This document shows positions 40,486 through 49,740 of a stretch of 64,000 bases of DNA, piece after piece. Below the pieces are notes generated by a model that was not told where the DNA came from, made no database searches, and saw nothing but the letters and a program-made list of their open reading frames with translations. A program made the translations under genes and the position numbers. Positions within the stretch are counted from its first letter, which is position 1; every line of letters begins with the position of its first letter. The DNA comes from Microbacterium sp. MM2322. GTDB taxonomy: Bacteria; Actinomycetota; Actinomycetes; Actinomycetales; Microbacteriaceae. Location of the stretch: positions 2,294,001 to 2,358,000 of the forward strand of contig NZ_OZ075067.1 of NCBI RefSeq assembly GCF_964186585.1. Direction: 5' to 3'.

Positions 40486-41934
40486 ATGTCATCCGCAGCA
40501 CCCGCGGCATCCGTCGCCCCCGCCAATCCGCGCTCACGCGTCATCACCGCGAGCCTCATCGGCACGACGATCGAGTTCTACGACTTCTACGTCTACGCGA
40601 CCGCCGCCGTCCTCGTCTTCCCCATCCTCTTCTTCCCCGCCGGCAACGACACCGCGAACCTGCTGCTCTCGTTCAGCATCTTCGGCGCCGCGATGGTGGC
40701 GCGCCCCATCGGCGCCGTGATCTTCGGCCACTTCGGCGACAAGTTCGGCCGCAAGGCCACCCTCGTCGGCTCTCTCCTCACGATGGGTGTCGCCACCTTC
40801 CTCATCGGCTTCCTGCCGACCTACGATCAGGTCGACGTCCTCGCCCCGATCCTGCTGCTCATCCTCCGCCTCGCGCAGGGCTTCGCCCTCGGCGGCGAAT
40901 GGTCGGGTGCTGCGCTCGTCGCGACCGAGAACGCCCCGAAGGGCAAGCGCGCCTGGTACGGAACGTTCCCCCAGCTGGGAGCTCCGATCGGGTTCATCAT
41001 CGCGAACTCCGTCTTCCTCGCGATCTATTTCGCGCTCCCCCACCCCGATGGCCCGGCGCAGCGGAGCGAGGCGTTCCTCGAATGGGGCTGGCGCGTGCCG
41101 TTCCTCTTCTCGGCGGTCATGGTCATCGTCGGTCTCTACGTTCGGCTCAAGCTCGTCGAGTCGTCGACGTTCGCCAAGGCGGAGAAGACCGGCGCGATCC
41201 GCAAGTTCCCCCTCGGCGAGGTCGTCCGTCGGCACTGGCGGCAACTCATCCTCGGCACCTTCATCATGCTGGCGACCTACGTGCTCTTCTACCTGATGAC
41301 CGCGTTCACCCTCGCCTACGGCACAAAGGCCACGACAGAGGGCGCCGCCTCAGCGGCTGAGGCGGCCGGCACGGCCTTCGACGCCGCCGCCTACGTGCCG
41401 GGCCTCGGCTTCGGCTACACGGACTTCGTCATCATGCAGATCGTCGGCGTGGTCTTCTTCGGCATCTTCACGCTGCTCTCGGGTCCCGTCGCGGACTCCA
41501 TCGGGCGCCGCCGGCTCCTCCTGTGGATCACCGGAGCCATCGGGGTCTTCGGACTCCTGTTCAACGTGTTCCTGTTGCCCCAGCTCGACCCGAAGTTCAC
41601 CGGCGCACTGGTACAGGGCTTCCTTATCCTCGGGTTCATGCTCATGGGTGCGACGTTCGGGCCGATGGGGGCGCTGCTGCCGGAGCTCTTCCCGACGAAC
41701 GTCCGCTACACGGGGTCGGCGATCTCGTACAACGTGTCGTCGATCCTCGGCGCCGCACTCGCTCCGATCGTTGCGACCGCGCTGTGGGCGGCCGCGGGCG
41801 GCTCGCCGTGGCTCGTCGGCATCTACCTGTCGGGCTCCGCCGTCCTCACCTTCATCGCCCTGTGGCTGTCGAAGGAGACGAAGGACGTCGAGTACGAGAC
41901 GAACATCGGACACGCGGACCTCGGCATCCGCTGA
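40486..41934 (+). CDS. MFS transporter, metabolite:H+ symporter (MHS) family
   Basis: 482 residues with about 12 membrane helices. The MHS signature TIEFYDFYVYATAAVLVFP in helix 1, GHFGDKFGRKATL after helix 2, RLAQGFALGGEWSGAALVATE and FPQLGAPIGFIIAN identify the ProP/ShiA/KgtP group of proton symporters for organic acids or osmolytes. An Ala-rich insertion of about 20 residues sits between helices 7 and 8. Substrate not assignable. Followed by a hairpin. Confidence 0.88.
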   Translation: MSSAAPAASVAPANPRSRVITASLIGTTIEFYDFYVYATAAVLVFPILFFPAGNDTANLLLSFSIFGAAMVARPIGAVIFGHFGDKFGRKATLVGSLLTMGVATFLIGFLPTYDQVDVLAPILLLILRLAQGFALGGEWSGAALVATENAPKGKRAWYGTFPQLGAPIGFIIANSVFLAIYFALPHPDGPAQRSEAFLEWGWRVPFLFSAVMVIVGLYVRLKLVESSTFAKAEKTGAIRKFPLGEVVRRHWRQLILGTFIMLATYVLFYLMTAFTLAYGTKATTEGAASAAEAAGTAFDAAAYVPGLGFGYTDFVIMQIVGVVFFGIFTLLSGPVADSIGRRRLLLWITGAIGVFGLLFNVFLLPQLDPKFTGALVQGFLILGFMLMGATFGPMGALLPELFPTNVRYTGSAISYNVSSILGAALAPIVATALWAAAGGSPWLVGIYLSGSAVLTFIALWLSKETKDVEYETNIGHADLGIR

Positions 41935-41950
41935 CCTCCGCTGAATCGAC

Positions 41951-41990
41951 GGATGCCGCGGCCCACCCCACCGGGAGGGTCGCGGCATCC
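41951..41990 (+). terminator. Hairpin downstream of the MHS transporter gene
   Basis: Arms 41951-41964 and 41977-41990 pair (GGATGCCGCG against CGCGGCATCC, plus three further pairs after one mismatch) around a 12-base loop. Lies 17 bp after the stop. No long T-run, so efficiency is uncertain. Confidence 0.6.
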
Positions 41991-42062
41991 GGTCTGTCAA
42001 GAGCTCCTCTCGGGGCACACTCGGGTCTATCGTCAGCCTCACAGGGACACGAGGAGTGGACG

Positions 42063-43055
42063 ATGGCGATCAAGAAAGTGACCCAGGCATCGGTCGTCGA
42101 GTACGACGAGACCGGCGGACCCGAGGTGCTGCACCTCGTCGACCGTCCGCTCGCCGAACCGCGTCAGGGCGAGGTGACCGTCGAGGTCATGACGATGGGC
42201 CTCAACCACATCGACGGTTTCGTCAGATCCGGTGCGGAGGAGGAGTGGGACGACGAGTTCCCCCGCCGGTCGGGAAGCTGCTTCGCCGGGACCGTCATCG
42301 CCGTCGGCTCCGATACCGCCGATTTCCCCGTCGGCAGCGACGTCGTCGGGCACCTCCGCGCAGGTGCCCAGGCGAGCCACGTGACCGTCTCGGTGGACCG
42401 CCTGGTCCGTAAGCCGAAGAACGTCACCTTCGAGACCGCGGGCGGCCTCTACCTGGCCGGAACGACGGCCCTCGACATCCTCGACGAACTCAAAGTGGGC
42501 GCGGGCGACACGGTCGTCGTCTCGGCGGCGGCGGGCGGCGTCGGAAGCGTCGAGGCGCAGATCGCGATGCATCGCGGCGCCCGCGTGATCGGTACGTGCG
42601 GCGCCCGCAACTTCGACTATCTGCGACAGCTCGGCGTGAAGCCGGTGCAGTACGGCGACGGCATCGTCGACCGCATCCGCGCTCTGGCTCCGAACGGAGT
42701 GAGCGCCTACATCGACAACTTCGGGCAGGACGGGCAGGACATCGCCGAGGCGCTCGGCGTGCCGGCGGGCAAGTTCCGCTCGAGCGCCGACCGTCGCGAC
42801 CGTGAGGTCGCCCTGCTCTCCGACGAGCCCGACGCCGTCGCTCACGGGACCGAGCAGCTCCGCAAGCTCGTCGCCCTCGCCGAGAAGCGCGCCGTGAACG
42901 TGCTCGTCTCGGGCTTCTATCCGCTGGCGGACGTCGCCGAGGCCTACGACGACCTGCTGAAGCTGCACTCCCGAGGCAAGGTCGTGCTCGCGACGCATCC
43001 GGTCAATCCGCGTCGCATCCGCAAGGCGCGCGAGGTCATGGAGTCCGGCCGCTGA
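42063..43055 (+). CDS. Zinc-free quinone oxidoreductase (medium-chain dehydrogenase family)
   Basis: 330 residues. N-terminal GroES-like fold with GPEVLHLVDRPLAEPRQGEV and the MGLNHID stretch in place of zinc ligands; Rossmann fold with VVSAAAGGVGSVEAQIAMHRGA; then GVKPVQYGD and a C-terminal SGFYPLADVAEAYDDL. Pattern fits NAD(P)H:quinone oxidoreductases such as QorA/ζ-crystallin. Substrate unknown. ATG at 42063. Single gene, converging on ABC genes. Confidence 0.87.
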   Translation: MAIKKVTQASVVEYDETGGPEVLHLVDRPLAEPRQGEVTVEVMTMGLNHIDGFVRSGAEEEWDDEFPRRSGSCFAGTVIAVGSDTADFPVGSDVVGHLRAGAQASHVTVSVDRLVRKPKNVTFETAGGLYLAGTTALDILDELKVGAGDTVVVSAAAGGVGSVEAQIAMHRGARVIGTCGARNFDYLRQLGVKPVQYGDGIVDRIRALAPNGVSAYIDNFGQDGQDIAEALGVPAGKFRSSADRRDREVALLSDEPDAVAHGTEQLRKLVALAEKRAVNVLVSGFYPLADVAEAYDDLLKLHSRGKVVLATHPVNPRRIRKAREVMESGR

Positions 43056-43058
43056 GCC

Positions 43059-43880
43059 TCAGTCGAGGAACAGCGCGCGCAGCCGCTTCGTGGTGAAGAC
43101 GAGCCCGACGGCGATCATCACGACGTAATACAGAACGTGCCACAGCATGTCGACCGACAGGATGCCGAGGGTCAGCCCGCGGAGGAGTTCCACGCCGTGC
43201 CAGAGGGGCAGTGCCATGACGATCGACTGCACCCACTCGGGGTAGACGGTGATCGGGTAGAACGTCGCCGAGAAGAGGAACATCGGCAGCAGCACGAAGT
43301 TGATCCAGTCCATGTGCTGGAACGTCTTCATGTAGCTCGTGATCGCCATCCCCAGGCTCGCGAAACCGAACGCGATCAGGAGTACTGCCGGAATCGCGAG
43401 GATCGCGGTCCAGGCGAGGTTCAGCCCGAGCACCTGCATGACGATCATGAAACCGGTCGCGTAGAGCAGGCCGCGCAGGAGCGCGTAGAGGATCTCGCCG
43501 AGGGCGACATCGAGGGGCCCGAGGGACGTGGCCAGCATCCCCTCGTAGAGCTTGCCGTAGTTCAGCTTGAAGAAGACGTTCCAGGTGGAGTCGTAGATCG
43601 CGCCGTTCATCGCGGAGACGGCCAGGAGGGCGGGCGCGATGAACGCGGCGTAGCTGACGTCGATCCCCTGCGAGGTCTGGACGTCGCCGATGAGCTTGCC
43701 GAGCCCGAGACCCATCGACGCGAGGTAGAAGACCGGCTCGAAGAAACCGGACAGGACGACGGCCCAGCTCGAGGATCGGGCGGCGAGGAATCCGCGCTGC
43801 ACGACGGCGCCGGGGTTGCCCGCCCAAAGGGCACGCACTCCCCCGCGGCGGGCGGCGGTGTCGACGGCGACGGCGCTCAC
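43059..43880 (-). CDS. ABC-2 type exporter permease B
   Basis: 273 residues, six membrane helices. The ABC-2/DrrB-like core LYEGMLATSLGPLDVALGEI and the region ITSYMKTFQHMDWINFVLLP match the nodulation/drug exporter permeases. GTG at 43880 overlaps the upstream permease stop by 4 bp. Forms a heterodimeric exporter with the product of 43877-44758 and the ATPase of 44755-45696; export substrate unknown. Confidence 0.88.
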   Translation of the reverse strand: MSAVAVDTAARRGGVRALWAGNPGAVVQRGFLAARSSSWAVVLSGFFEPVFYLASMGLGLGKLIGDVQTSQGIDVSYAAFIAPALLAVSAMNGAIYDSTWNVFFKLNYGKLYEGMLATSLGPLDVALGEILYALLRGLLYATGFMIVMQVLGLNLAWTAILAIPAVLLIAFGFASLGMAITSYMKTFQHMDWINFVLLPMFLFSATFYPITVYPEWVQSIVMALPLWHGVELLRGLTLGILSVDMLWHVLYYVVMIAVGLVFTTKRLRALFLD

Positions 43881-44758
43881 TTGGCGAGCCTTTCGATGAA
43901 GACTTTCCGGCCCCACAGGTACCCCACTCCAGCGAGCACGACGAGATAAGCGAAGTGGACGACGATCATGAACGGCGGCACTGCGGCGCCGTAGGTCGCG
44001 AGGCGCCCCAGCTCGGCGCCGTGCCACAGCGGCGAGACCCACCCGATCCATTGGAGCCAGACGGGCAGGGTCTCGAGAGGGTAGAACGTGCCCGAGAACA
44101 GGAACGTCGGCATGAAGATGAAGCGCTGGACGAGCGCGAACTGCCCCCTGTCGTCTTCGATCGAGCCGGCGTACGCCATGAGCGGGATGCCGAACGCGAG
44201 GCCCGCGAGGATGCCCGCCGGGATCGCGATCCACCCGGTCTCGGGGTTCGGCACCGTCGTCCACCCGATGCCGAGGGCACCGAGGAGCCAGATGAAGAGG
44301 TAGTACGCCGCGACCGCGAACGTCATGCGGGCGGCCGCGCCGATGATGACGCCGTTGGCGATCTGCGGGCTCGACAGGGCGGACGCGTTGAACCCGAAGA
44401 AGTACCGTCGCCACTTGAACCCGGCCATGACGGGGTACGTCATCTCCTCGGAGGCGACAGAGATCGCGGCGGTCACGAGCAGCGCGGGCGCGACGAACAC
44501 GAGGTAGTCGACCTGCACGCCGCGGTCGTCGATGGGCGTCTGGATGAGAGCGGCGAGTCCCGCCGCCAAGCCGAGCAGATAGAGGACGGGCTGCCCGAGC
44601 GCGCCGACGACGATCGTCCACCCGTAGGCGCGCATCGCGCGGACCATGTGCTCGGTGACGTACCAGCTGCCGAACCTGCGGGGTTTACGCCCCCACTCCA
44701 TCGCCTCCGCTCGCAGCTCGTCGAGAGTCGGCTGCGCCGCCTGCGTCGTGTCACTCAT
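43877..44758 (-). CDS. ABC-2 type exporter permease A
   Basis: 293 residues with six hydrophobic segments. Resembles its downstream neighbour in order of parts: an opening hydrophobic helix, then FVAPALLVTAAISVASEEMTY, WRRYFFGFNASALSSPQIAN, and FIFMPTFLFSGTFYPLETLP. Start ATG at 44758. 4-bp overlaps with both neighbours. Confidence 0.88.
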   Translation of the reverse strand: MSDTTQAAQPTLDELRAEAMEWGRKPRRFGSWYVTEHMVRAMRAYGWTIVVGALGQPVLYLLGLAAGLAALIQTPIDDRGVQVDYLVFVAPALLVTAAISVASEEMTYPVMAGFKWRRYFFGFNASALSSPQIANGVIIGAAARMTFAVAAYYLFIWLLGALGIGWTTVPNPETGWIAIPAGILAGLAFGIPLMAYAGSIEDDRGQFALVQRFIFMPTFLFSGTFYPLETLPVWLQWIGWVSPLWHGAELGRLATYGAAVPPFMIVVHFAYLVVLAGVGYLWGRKVFIERLAK

Positions 44759-45696
44759 TCGATGAGCGACCGTCCCGTGAGGCGGAGGAACACGTCCTCC
44801 AGGCTGGAGCGACGGACAAGACTGGTGATCGGCTGCAGCCCCGACGCCGTGACCTGCTCGAGGGCCGCTTCGCCGTCGTTCGCGTAGACGAGGATGCGGT
44901 CGGGCAGCACCTCGACGCGGTCACCGATCCCCTGCAGCTGAGACGCGACCTGCTCGTTGCGGTCCGACCCGAAGCGCACCTCGAGCACCTCACGGCTGGA
45001 GTGCTCGCGGATGAGGGAGGCCGGGCTCCCCTCGGCCATGATCCGTCCCTTGTCGACGACGACGAGCCGGTCGCAGAGCTGCTCGGCCTCGTCCATGTAG
45101 TGCGTCGTCAGCACGAGCGTCGTGCCGCGCTCCTTGAGACGGAACAGGCGATCCCACAGCACGTGACGGGCCTGCGGGTCGAGGCCCGTCGTCGGCTCGT
45201 CGAGCAGCAGGATCCGCGGGTCGTTGATGAGCCCGCGCGCGATCGTGAGTCGCCGCTTCATTCCACCCGAGAGCTGGTCGACCTTGCTCTTCGCCTTGTC
45301 CTCGAGCTGCGCGAACGCGAGGAGTTCGTCGGCTTTCTCGGCGCACACTTTGCCGGGAAGACCGAAGTAGCGCCCGTAGATGTAGAGGTTCTCGCGGGCG
45401 TTGAGCTCGCCGTCGAGGTTGTCCTGCTGGGGGACGACGCCCAGGCGCGAGCGGATCTCAGGGCCGTAGCGGTCGGGGTCGAGACCCAGGATCGAGAGGT
45501 TTCCGCTCGTCCGCGTCGACACGGCGCCGATCATCTTCATCGTCGTCGACTTGCCGGCACCGTTGGGGCCGAGCAGACCGAAGGACTCCCCAGGTGCGAC
45601 CTCGAACGACAGCCCGTCGACGGCGACGAAGTCGGGCTTGCCCTTGGCCTTGTAGGCCTTCACGAGGTTCTCGGCGCGGATCACGGGTTCTGGCAC
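44755..45696 (-). CDS. ABC exporter ATP-binding protein (NodI/DrrA type)
   Basis: 313 residues. Walker A GLLGPNGAGKSTTMKMI (about residue 40), Q-loop region LGVVPQQDNLDGELNARENL, signature LSGGMKRRLTIARG and Walker B ILLLDEPTTGLDPQ. The C-terminal 80-residue extension is the type found in NodI and DrrA. Drives export through the two permeases that follow with 4-bp overlaps. Drug or glycolipid export is typical of the family, but nothing here fixes the cargo. Confidence 0.92.
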   Translation of the reverse strand: MPEPVIRAENLVKAYKAKGKPDFVAVDGLSFEVAPGESFGLLGPNGAGKSTTMKMIGAVSTRTSGNLSILGLDPDRYGPEIRSRLGVVPQQDNLDGELNARENLYIYGRYFGLPGKVCAEKADELLAFAQLEDKAKSKVDQLSGGMKRRLTIARGLINDPRILLLDEPTTGLDPQARHVLWDRLFRLKERGTTLVLTTHYMDEAEQLCDRLVVVDKGRIMAEGSPASLIREHSSREVLEVRFGSDRNEQVASQLQGIGDRVEVLPDRILVYANDGEAALEQVTASGLQPITSLVRRSSLEDVFLRLTGRSLIE

Positions 45697-45755
45697 CGGA
45701 CCACCCTACCGACGGGGTGGGACACCGCCCACGCGCGTGGGGGGAAGATAGAGGG

Positions 45756-47630
45756 ATGTCCACGCCTCGCCGCGGTCTGCGCCGCCCTTCGAAGGACGAC
45801 GGCCCCCGCGCCAGCCTCCGTCAGCTCGTCCCGTTCCTCCTCGAACACAAGCGCGTCCTCGTGGTCGTCGGCGTGCTCAGCGTGCTCGAAGCGGTCGCCA
45901 CCCTCATCCAGCCACTCCTGGTCGGCGACGTCATCGGGCGTGTGCAGGCGGGCCAGGCCCTCGGCATCCTCGTCTGGGTCCTCGTCGGCCTCGTCGTGGT
46001 GTCGTCCCTCATCGGCGGCTTCCAGCACTACCTGCTGCAGCGCACCGGCACCGCGGTCGTCTACTCGAGCCGCCGACGCCTGATCGCGAAGCTCCTGCAC
46101 CTGCCCGTACAGGAGTACGACGCCCGACGGACCGGCGACCTGGTGTCGCGCGTCGGCACGGACACGACCCTCCTCTACGCCGTCCTCACGCAGGGCTTCG
46201 CCGACTCGATCGGCAACGCCCTCATCTTCGTCGGCGCGATCATCGCGATGCTGATCATCGACCCGATTCTGCTGCTGCTGATCGTCGTCGTCATCGGCGC
46301 CTCGGCGACCGTCGTCGTCGTGTTGAGCGGCCGCATCCGTCGGGCCACGCTCGAACAGCAGGAGAAGGTGGGCGCCCTCGCCTCGGGCGTCGAACGGGCG
46401 ATCGGCTCGATCCGCACGATCCGCGCGTCGGGTGCGGAGTCCCGCGAACAGGAGACCATCTCGACCACCGCCGGCGAGGCCTACGACGCGGGTGTGAAGG
46501 TCGCGAAGGCGTCGGCGATCGTCGTCCCGGTCGCGGGAATCGCGCTGCAGGTGTCACTGCTGGTGGTGCTCGGCGTGGGCGGATTCCGCGTGGCATCGGG
46601 CGCCATCGAGATCGCGCAGCTCGTGGTCTTCGTGATGTTCCTCTTCTTCCTCGTGCAGCCGCTCGCCTCGTTCTTCGGTGCGATCACGTCGGTCAACCAG
46701 GCACTCGGCGCGCTCGGCCGCATCCAGGAGGTCCTCGATCTGCCGGACGAGACCGCGGAGGATGCCGCCCTCGCCGCATCCGCTGCCTCACCCGCCGCCG
46801 ACTCGACGGCCGCGATCGAGTTCCGCGACGTGCACTTCTCCTATCCCGAGGCAGTCGTCCGCGCACGCCGGAGCGCACAGGACGAGGCGCTCAAGACCCT
46901 CGCCGACGCCCGCGCGCCCATCCCCGAGGAGTCCGAGCCGGAGCCCGAGGCCACCGTGCTCCGCGGCGTCTCGTTCGAGGTGCCGCGTGGAGCGCGCGTC
47001 GCACTCGTGGGCCCGTCGGGCGCCGGCAAGTCGACGACCCTCTCGCTCATCGAGCGCTTCTACGACCCGACGGCAGGCGCCATCCTCATCGACGGGATCG
47101 ACGCGCGCGCGCTCGATCGCCTGTCGCTGCGCGCCCGCCTCGGGTACGTGGAGCAGGATGCCCCGACCCTGGCCGGCACGATCGCCGACAACCTGCGGCT
47201 CGCCTCACCGGAGGCATCCGACGCGGACTGCGAGCGCGTGCTCGAGGCCGTGAACCTCACCGAGGTCCTGGAGCGCTCCGCGCTGCGGCTGCAGGCTCCC
47301 GTCGGCGAGGCGGGTGTGATGCTGTCGGGCGGTGAACGTCAGCGCCTCGCGATCGCGCGGGCCCTGCTGGCCGCTCCCCCGATCCTGCTGCTCGACGAGT
47401 CGACGTCGTCCCTCGACGGACTCAACGAGCAGCGCATGCGCGACGCGATCGACGCCGTCGCGGCCGGTCGCACGCTCGTCGTCATCGCGCACCGACTGTC
47501 GACCGTCGTCGACAGCGACCTCATCGTGGTGCTCGACCACGGCCGCGTCGTCGGCCAGGGCACGCACGAGGAACTAGTGCGCGACGTCCCCCTCTACCGC
47601 GACCTCGCCGCCCGCCAACTGCTCGTCTGA
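45756..47630 (+). CDS. ABC exporter, fused permease/ATPase (multidrug type)
   Basis: 624 residues. Six-helix ABC exporter domain (about 30-320) with the EYDARRTGDLVSRVGTDTTL coupling region, then ATPase with Walker A VGPSGAGKSTTLSLIER, signature MLSGGERQRLAIARALL and ILLLDESTSSLDGLNEQRM. A linker of about 40 charged residues (RARRSAQDEALKTLADARAP) interrupts the start of the nucleotide-binding domain before VLRGVSFEVPRGARVAL. ATG at 45756 behind GAGGG. Homodimeric or heterodimeric exporter of unknown drug or lipid. Confidence 0.92.
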   Translation: MSTPRRGLRRPSKDDGPRASLRQLVPFLLEHKRVLVVVGVLSVLEAVATLIQPLLVGDVIGRVQAGQALGILVWVLVGLVVVSSLIGGFQHYLLQRTGTAVVYSSRRRLIAKLLHLPVQEYDARRTGDLVSRVGTDTTLLYAVLTQGFADSIGNALIFVGAIIAMLIIDPILLLLIVVVIGASATVVVVLSGRIRRATLEQQEKVGALASGVERAIGSIRTIRASGAESREQETISTTAGEAYDAGVKVAKASAIVVPVAGIALQVSLLVVLGVGGFRVASGAIEIAQLVVFVMFLFFLVQPLASFFGAITSVNQALGALGRIQEVLDLPDETAEDAALAASAASPAADSTAAIEFRDVHFSYPEAVVRARRSAQDEALKTLADARAPIPEESEPEPEATVLRGVSFEVPRGARVALVGPSGAGKSTTLSLIERFYDPTAGAILIDGIDARALDRLSLRARLGYVEQDAPTLAGTIADNLRLASPEASDADCERVLEAVNLTEVLERSALRLQAPVGEAGVMLSGGERQRLAIARALLAAPPILLLDESTSSLDGLNEQRMRDAIDAVAAGRTLVVIAHRLSTVVDSDLIVVLDHGRVVGQGTHEELVRDVPLYRDLAARQLLV

Positions 47631-47654
47631 CGCGCTCCCCCCTCGAACGCGCGG

Positions 47655-47711
47655 CGACCCGACGCGAACTGCGACTCCCGGCATCCGGGAACAGCAGTTC
47701 GCGTCGGGTCG
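47655..47711. terminator. Long compound hairpin between convergent genes
   Basis: Perfect 18-bp inverted repeat (arms 47655-47672 and 47694-47711) enclosing a second perfect 6-bp stem (TCCCGG 47676-47681, CCGGGA 47685-47690) with a 3-base loop. It lies between the ABC exporter stop and the pckG stop, so a bidirectional terminator is the simple reading. Its length and nesting also resemble the palindromic elements of families A and B. Confidence 0.75.
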
Positions 47712-47728
47712 ACGGCTGGTGCGGCGGG

Positions 47729-49630
47729 TCAGACCGTCTGCTGGGAGCGCTGCAGGCGGTAGCGAAGGGCGGCGAGCTCGGCGTACAGAGCGGGCGGGAC
47801 CTTGCCGTCGAACGTCCGGTAGAACTCCTCGGTGAGGTCGGCCTCGGCGAGCCAGGATGCCGGGTCCACCGCGAACAGCTCGTCGAGATCCGCCTGCGGC
47901 ACGTCGATCCCCGCGAGGTTCAGGTCGGACGTCTCGGGGAGGCGCCCCACCGGGCTGTCGACCGCACCGACCGACCCGTCGACGCGGCGGATGATCCAGT
48001 CGATCACGCGGGCGTTGTCACCGAATCCGGGCCACAGGAAGCGTCCGTCGGAGCCCTTGCGGAACCAGTTGACCTGGAAGATGCGCGGAGCACGGTCGAA
48101 GCGCAGCTTCTGCCCGACCTTGAGCCAGTGGCCGAAGTAGTCGGCCATGTTGTAGCCGCAGAACGGCAGCATCGCGAACGGGTCGCGGCGCAGTTCGCCG
48201 ACGAGCCCTTCGGCTGCGGCCGTCCGCTCCGAGGAGATGTTCGAGCCCATGAAGACGCCGTGGGTCCAGTCGGTCGCCTCGACCACGAGCGGCACGTTGG
48301 TGGCGCGGCGTCCGCCGAAGAGGATCGCATCGAGCGGCACACCCTCGGGGGCGTCCCAGTCCGCGGCGATCTGCGGGCACTGACCCGCGCTCACGGTGAA
48401 ACGCGAGTTCGGGTGGGCGGCGGGACGACCGGATGCCGGGGTCCAGGGCTTGCCCTCCCAGTCGGTGAGCTCGGCGGGCGCCTCGTCGGTGAGGCCCTCC
48501 CACCACACGTCGCCGTCGGGACGGAGGGCGACGTTGGTGAAGATCGTGTTGCCCCACAGGGTGTCGACGGCGGTGACGTTCGTCGATTCGCCCGTGCCGG
48601 GCGCGACGCCGAAGAAGCCCGCCTCGGGGTTGATGGCCCAGAGGCGCCCGTCCTCGCCGGGACGGAGCCACGCGATGTCGTCGCCGAGGGTCTCGACGCG
48701 CCAGCCGGGGATGGTCGGGCGGAGCATGGCGAGGTTCGTCTTGCCGCAGGCCGAGGGGAACGCGGCGGCGACGTGGTAGGCCTTGCCTGCGGGGTCGATG
48801 ACACGGATGAGGAGCATGTGCTCGGCGAGCCAGCCCTCGTCGCGGCCGATGACCGAGGCGATGCGGAGGGCGAAGCACTTCTTCGCGAGGATCGCGTTGC
48901 CGCCGTAGCCGGAGCCGAACGACCATACCTCGAGCGTCTCGGGGAAGTGGACGATGTACTTCTCGTCGTTGCACGGCCACGCGTCGTCCTGCTGGCCGGG
49001 CTCGAGCGGCGCGCCGACCGAGTGCACGGTCTTGACCCACGGCTTGCCGTCGGCGATCTGCGCGAGCACCTCGGTGCCGACGCGCGTCATGATGCCGATC
49101 GAGGTGACCGCGTACGCACTGTCGGTGATCTGCACGCCGATGTGCGAGAGCGGCCCGCCGACCGCACCCATCGAGAACGGCACGACATACATCGTGCGGC
49201 CGCGCATGCTGCCCTCGAACAGGGGCGTGATCGTGGCGCGGATCTCGTCGGGCGCGATCCAGTTGTTCGTGGGCCCGGCATCCGCTTCACGCTCGGAGGC
49301 GATGAAGGTGCGACCCTCGGTGCGGGCGACGTCGCTCGGGTGCGAGCGGGCGAGGTAGGACCCGGGACGCCACTCGGGGTTGAGCTTGATGAGCTTGCCC
49401 TCATCGACCTGCTGGCGCAGCAGCGCGTCGTTCTCGGCGGCCGAGCCGTCGACCCAGTGGATGCGGGCGGGCTGCGTGAGTGCGGCGATCTCGTCGACCC
49501 AGGCGTGGAGGGCTGCCATCCCCTCACCGGTCGCGGCGGGACGGATGCCGGTGGGCGCCGGCGCTTCGCGGCGGGGGGCGGGCGTCGACTCGGTACGGAC
49601 GGGGCGGGTGAACAGGTCTGCGATGGCCAT
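47729..49630 (-). CDS. pckG: Phosphoenolpyruvate carboxykinase (GTP)
   Basis: About 633 residues. Converts oxaloacetate plus GTP to PEP, CO2 and GDP, the entry to gluconeogenesis. Motifs: [15 protein letters not shown] (the P-loop with the active cysteine), LGDDIAWL (metal), [19 protein letters not shown] (GTP-specific), and an N-terminal arginine region [14 protein letters not shown] at 49630 has GAGGAGCG upstream; the longer frame to 49681 has no such support. About 25 residues longer than most at the N terminus. Divergent from a RamB-like gene. Confidence 0.96.
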   Translation of the reverse strand: MAIADLFTRPVRTESTPAPRREAPAPTGIRPAATGEGMAALHAWVDEIAALTQPARIHWVDGSAAENDALLRQQVDEGKLIKLNPEWRPGSYLARSHPSDVARTEGRTFIASEREADAGPTNNWIAPDEIRATITPLFEGSMRGRTMYVVPFSMGAVGGPLSHIGVQITDSAYAVTSIGIMTRVGTEVLAQIADGKPWVKTVHSVGAPLEPGQQDDAWPCNDEKYIVHFPETLEVWSFGSGYGGNAILAKKCFALRIASVIGRDEGWLAEHMLLIRVIDPAGKAYHVAAAFPSACGKTNLAMLRPTIPGWRVETLGDDIAWLRPGEDGRLWAINPEAGFFGVAPGTGESTNVTAVDTLWGNTIFTNVALRPDGDVWWEGLTDEAPAELTDWEGKPWTPASGRPAAHPNSRFTVSAGQCPQIAADWDAPEGVPLDAILFGGRRATNVPLVVEATDWTHGVFMGSNISSERTAAAEGLVGELRRDPFAMLPFCGYNMADYFGHWLKVGQKLRFDRAPRIFQVNWFRKGSDGRFLWPGFGDNARVIDWIIRRVDGSVGAVDSPVGRLPETSDLNLAGIDVPQADLDELFAVDPASWLAEADLTEEFYRTFDGKVPPALYAELAALRYRLQRSQQTV

Positions 49631-49706
49631 TCGGCGCTCCTCGGTTGGGGTGGGCGTTCTTCCACTGTGCGCGCTTCCCAACCGAGTTTTCAGACCTCGA
49701 AGCGTT

Positions 49707-49724
49707 AAAGAAGTCGGATTCTTT
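49707..49724. promoter_or_regulatory. Candidate operator between pckG and the RamB-like gene
   Basis: AAAGAA-6 bases-TTCTTT (49707-49724) is an AT-rich perfect inverted repeat in GC-rich surroundings, 17-34 bp before the regulator's ATG. A site for autoregulation by the RamB-like protein or a promoter overlap are both possible. Confidence 0.45.
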
Positions 49725-49740
49725 CGCTAACATCAAGATC

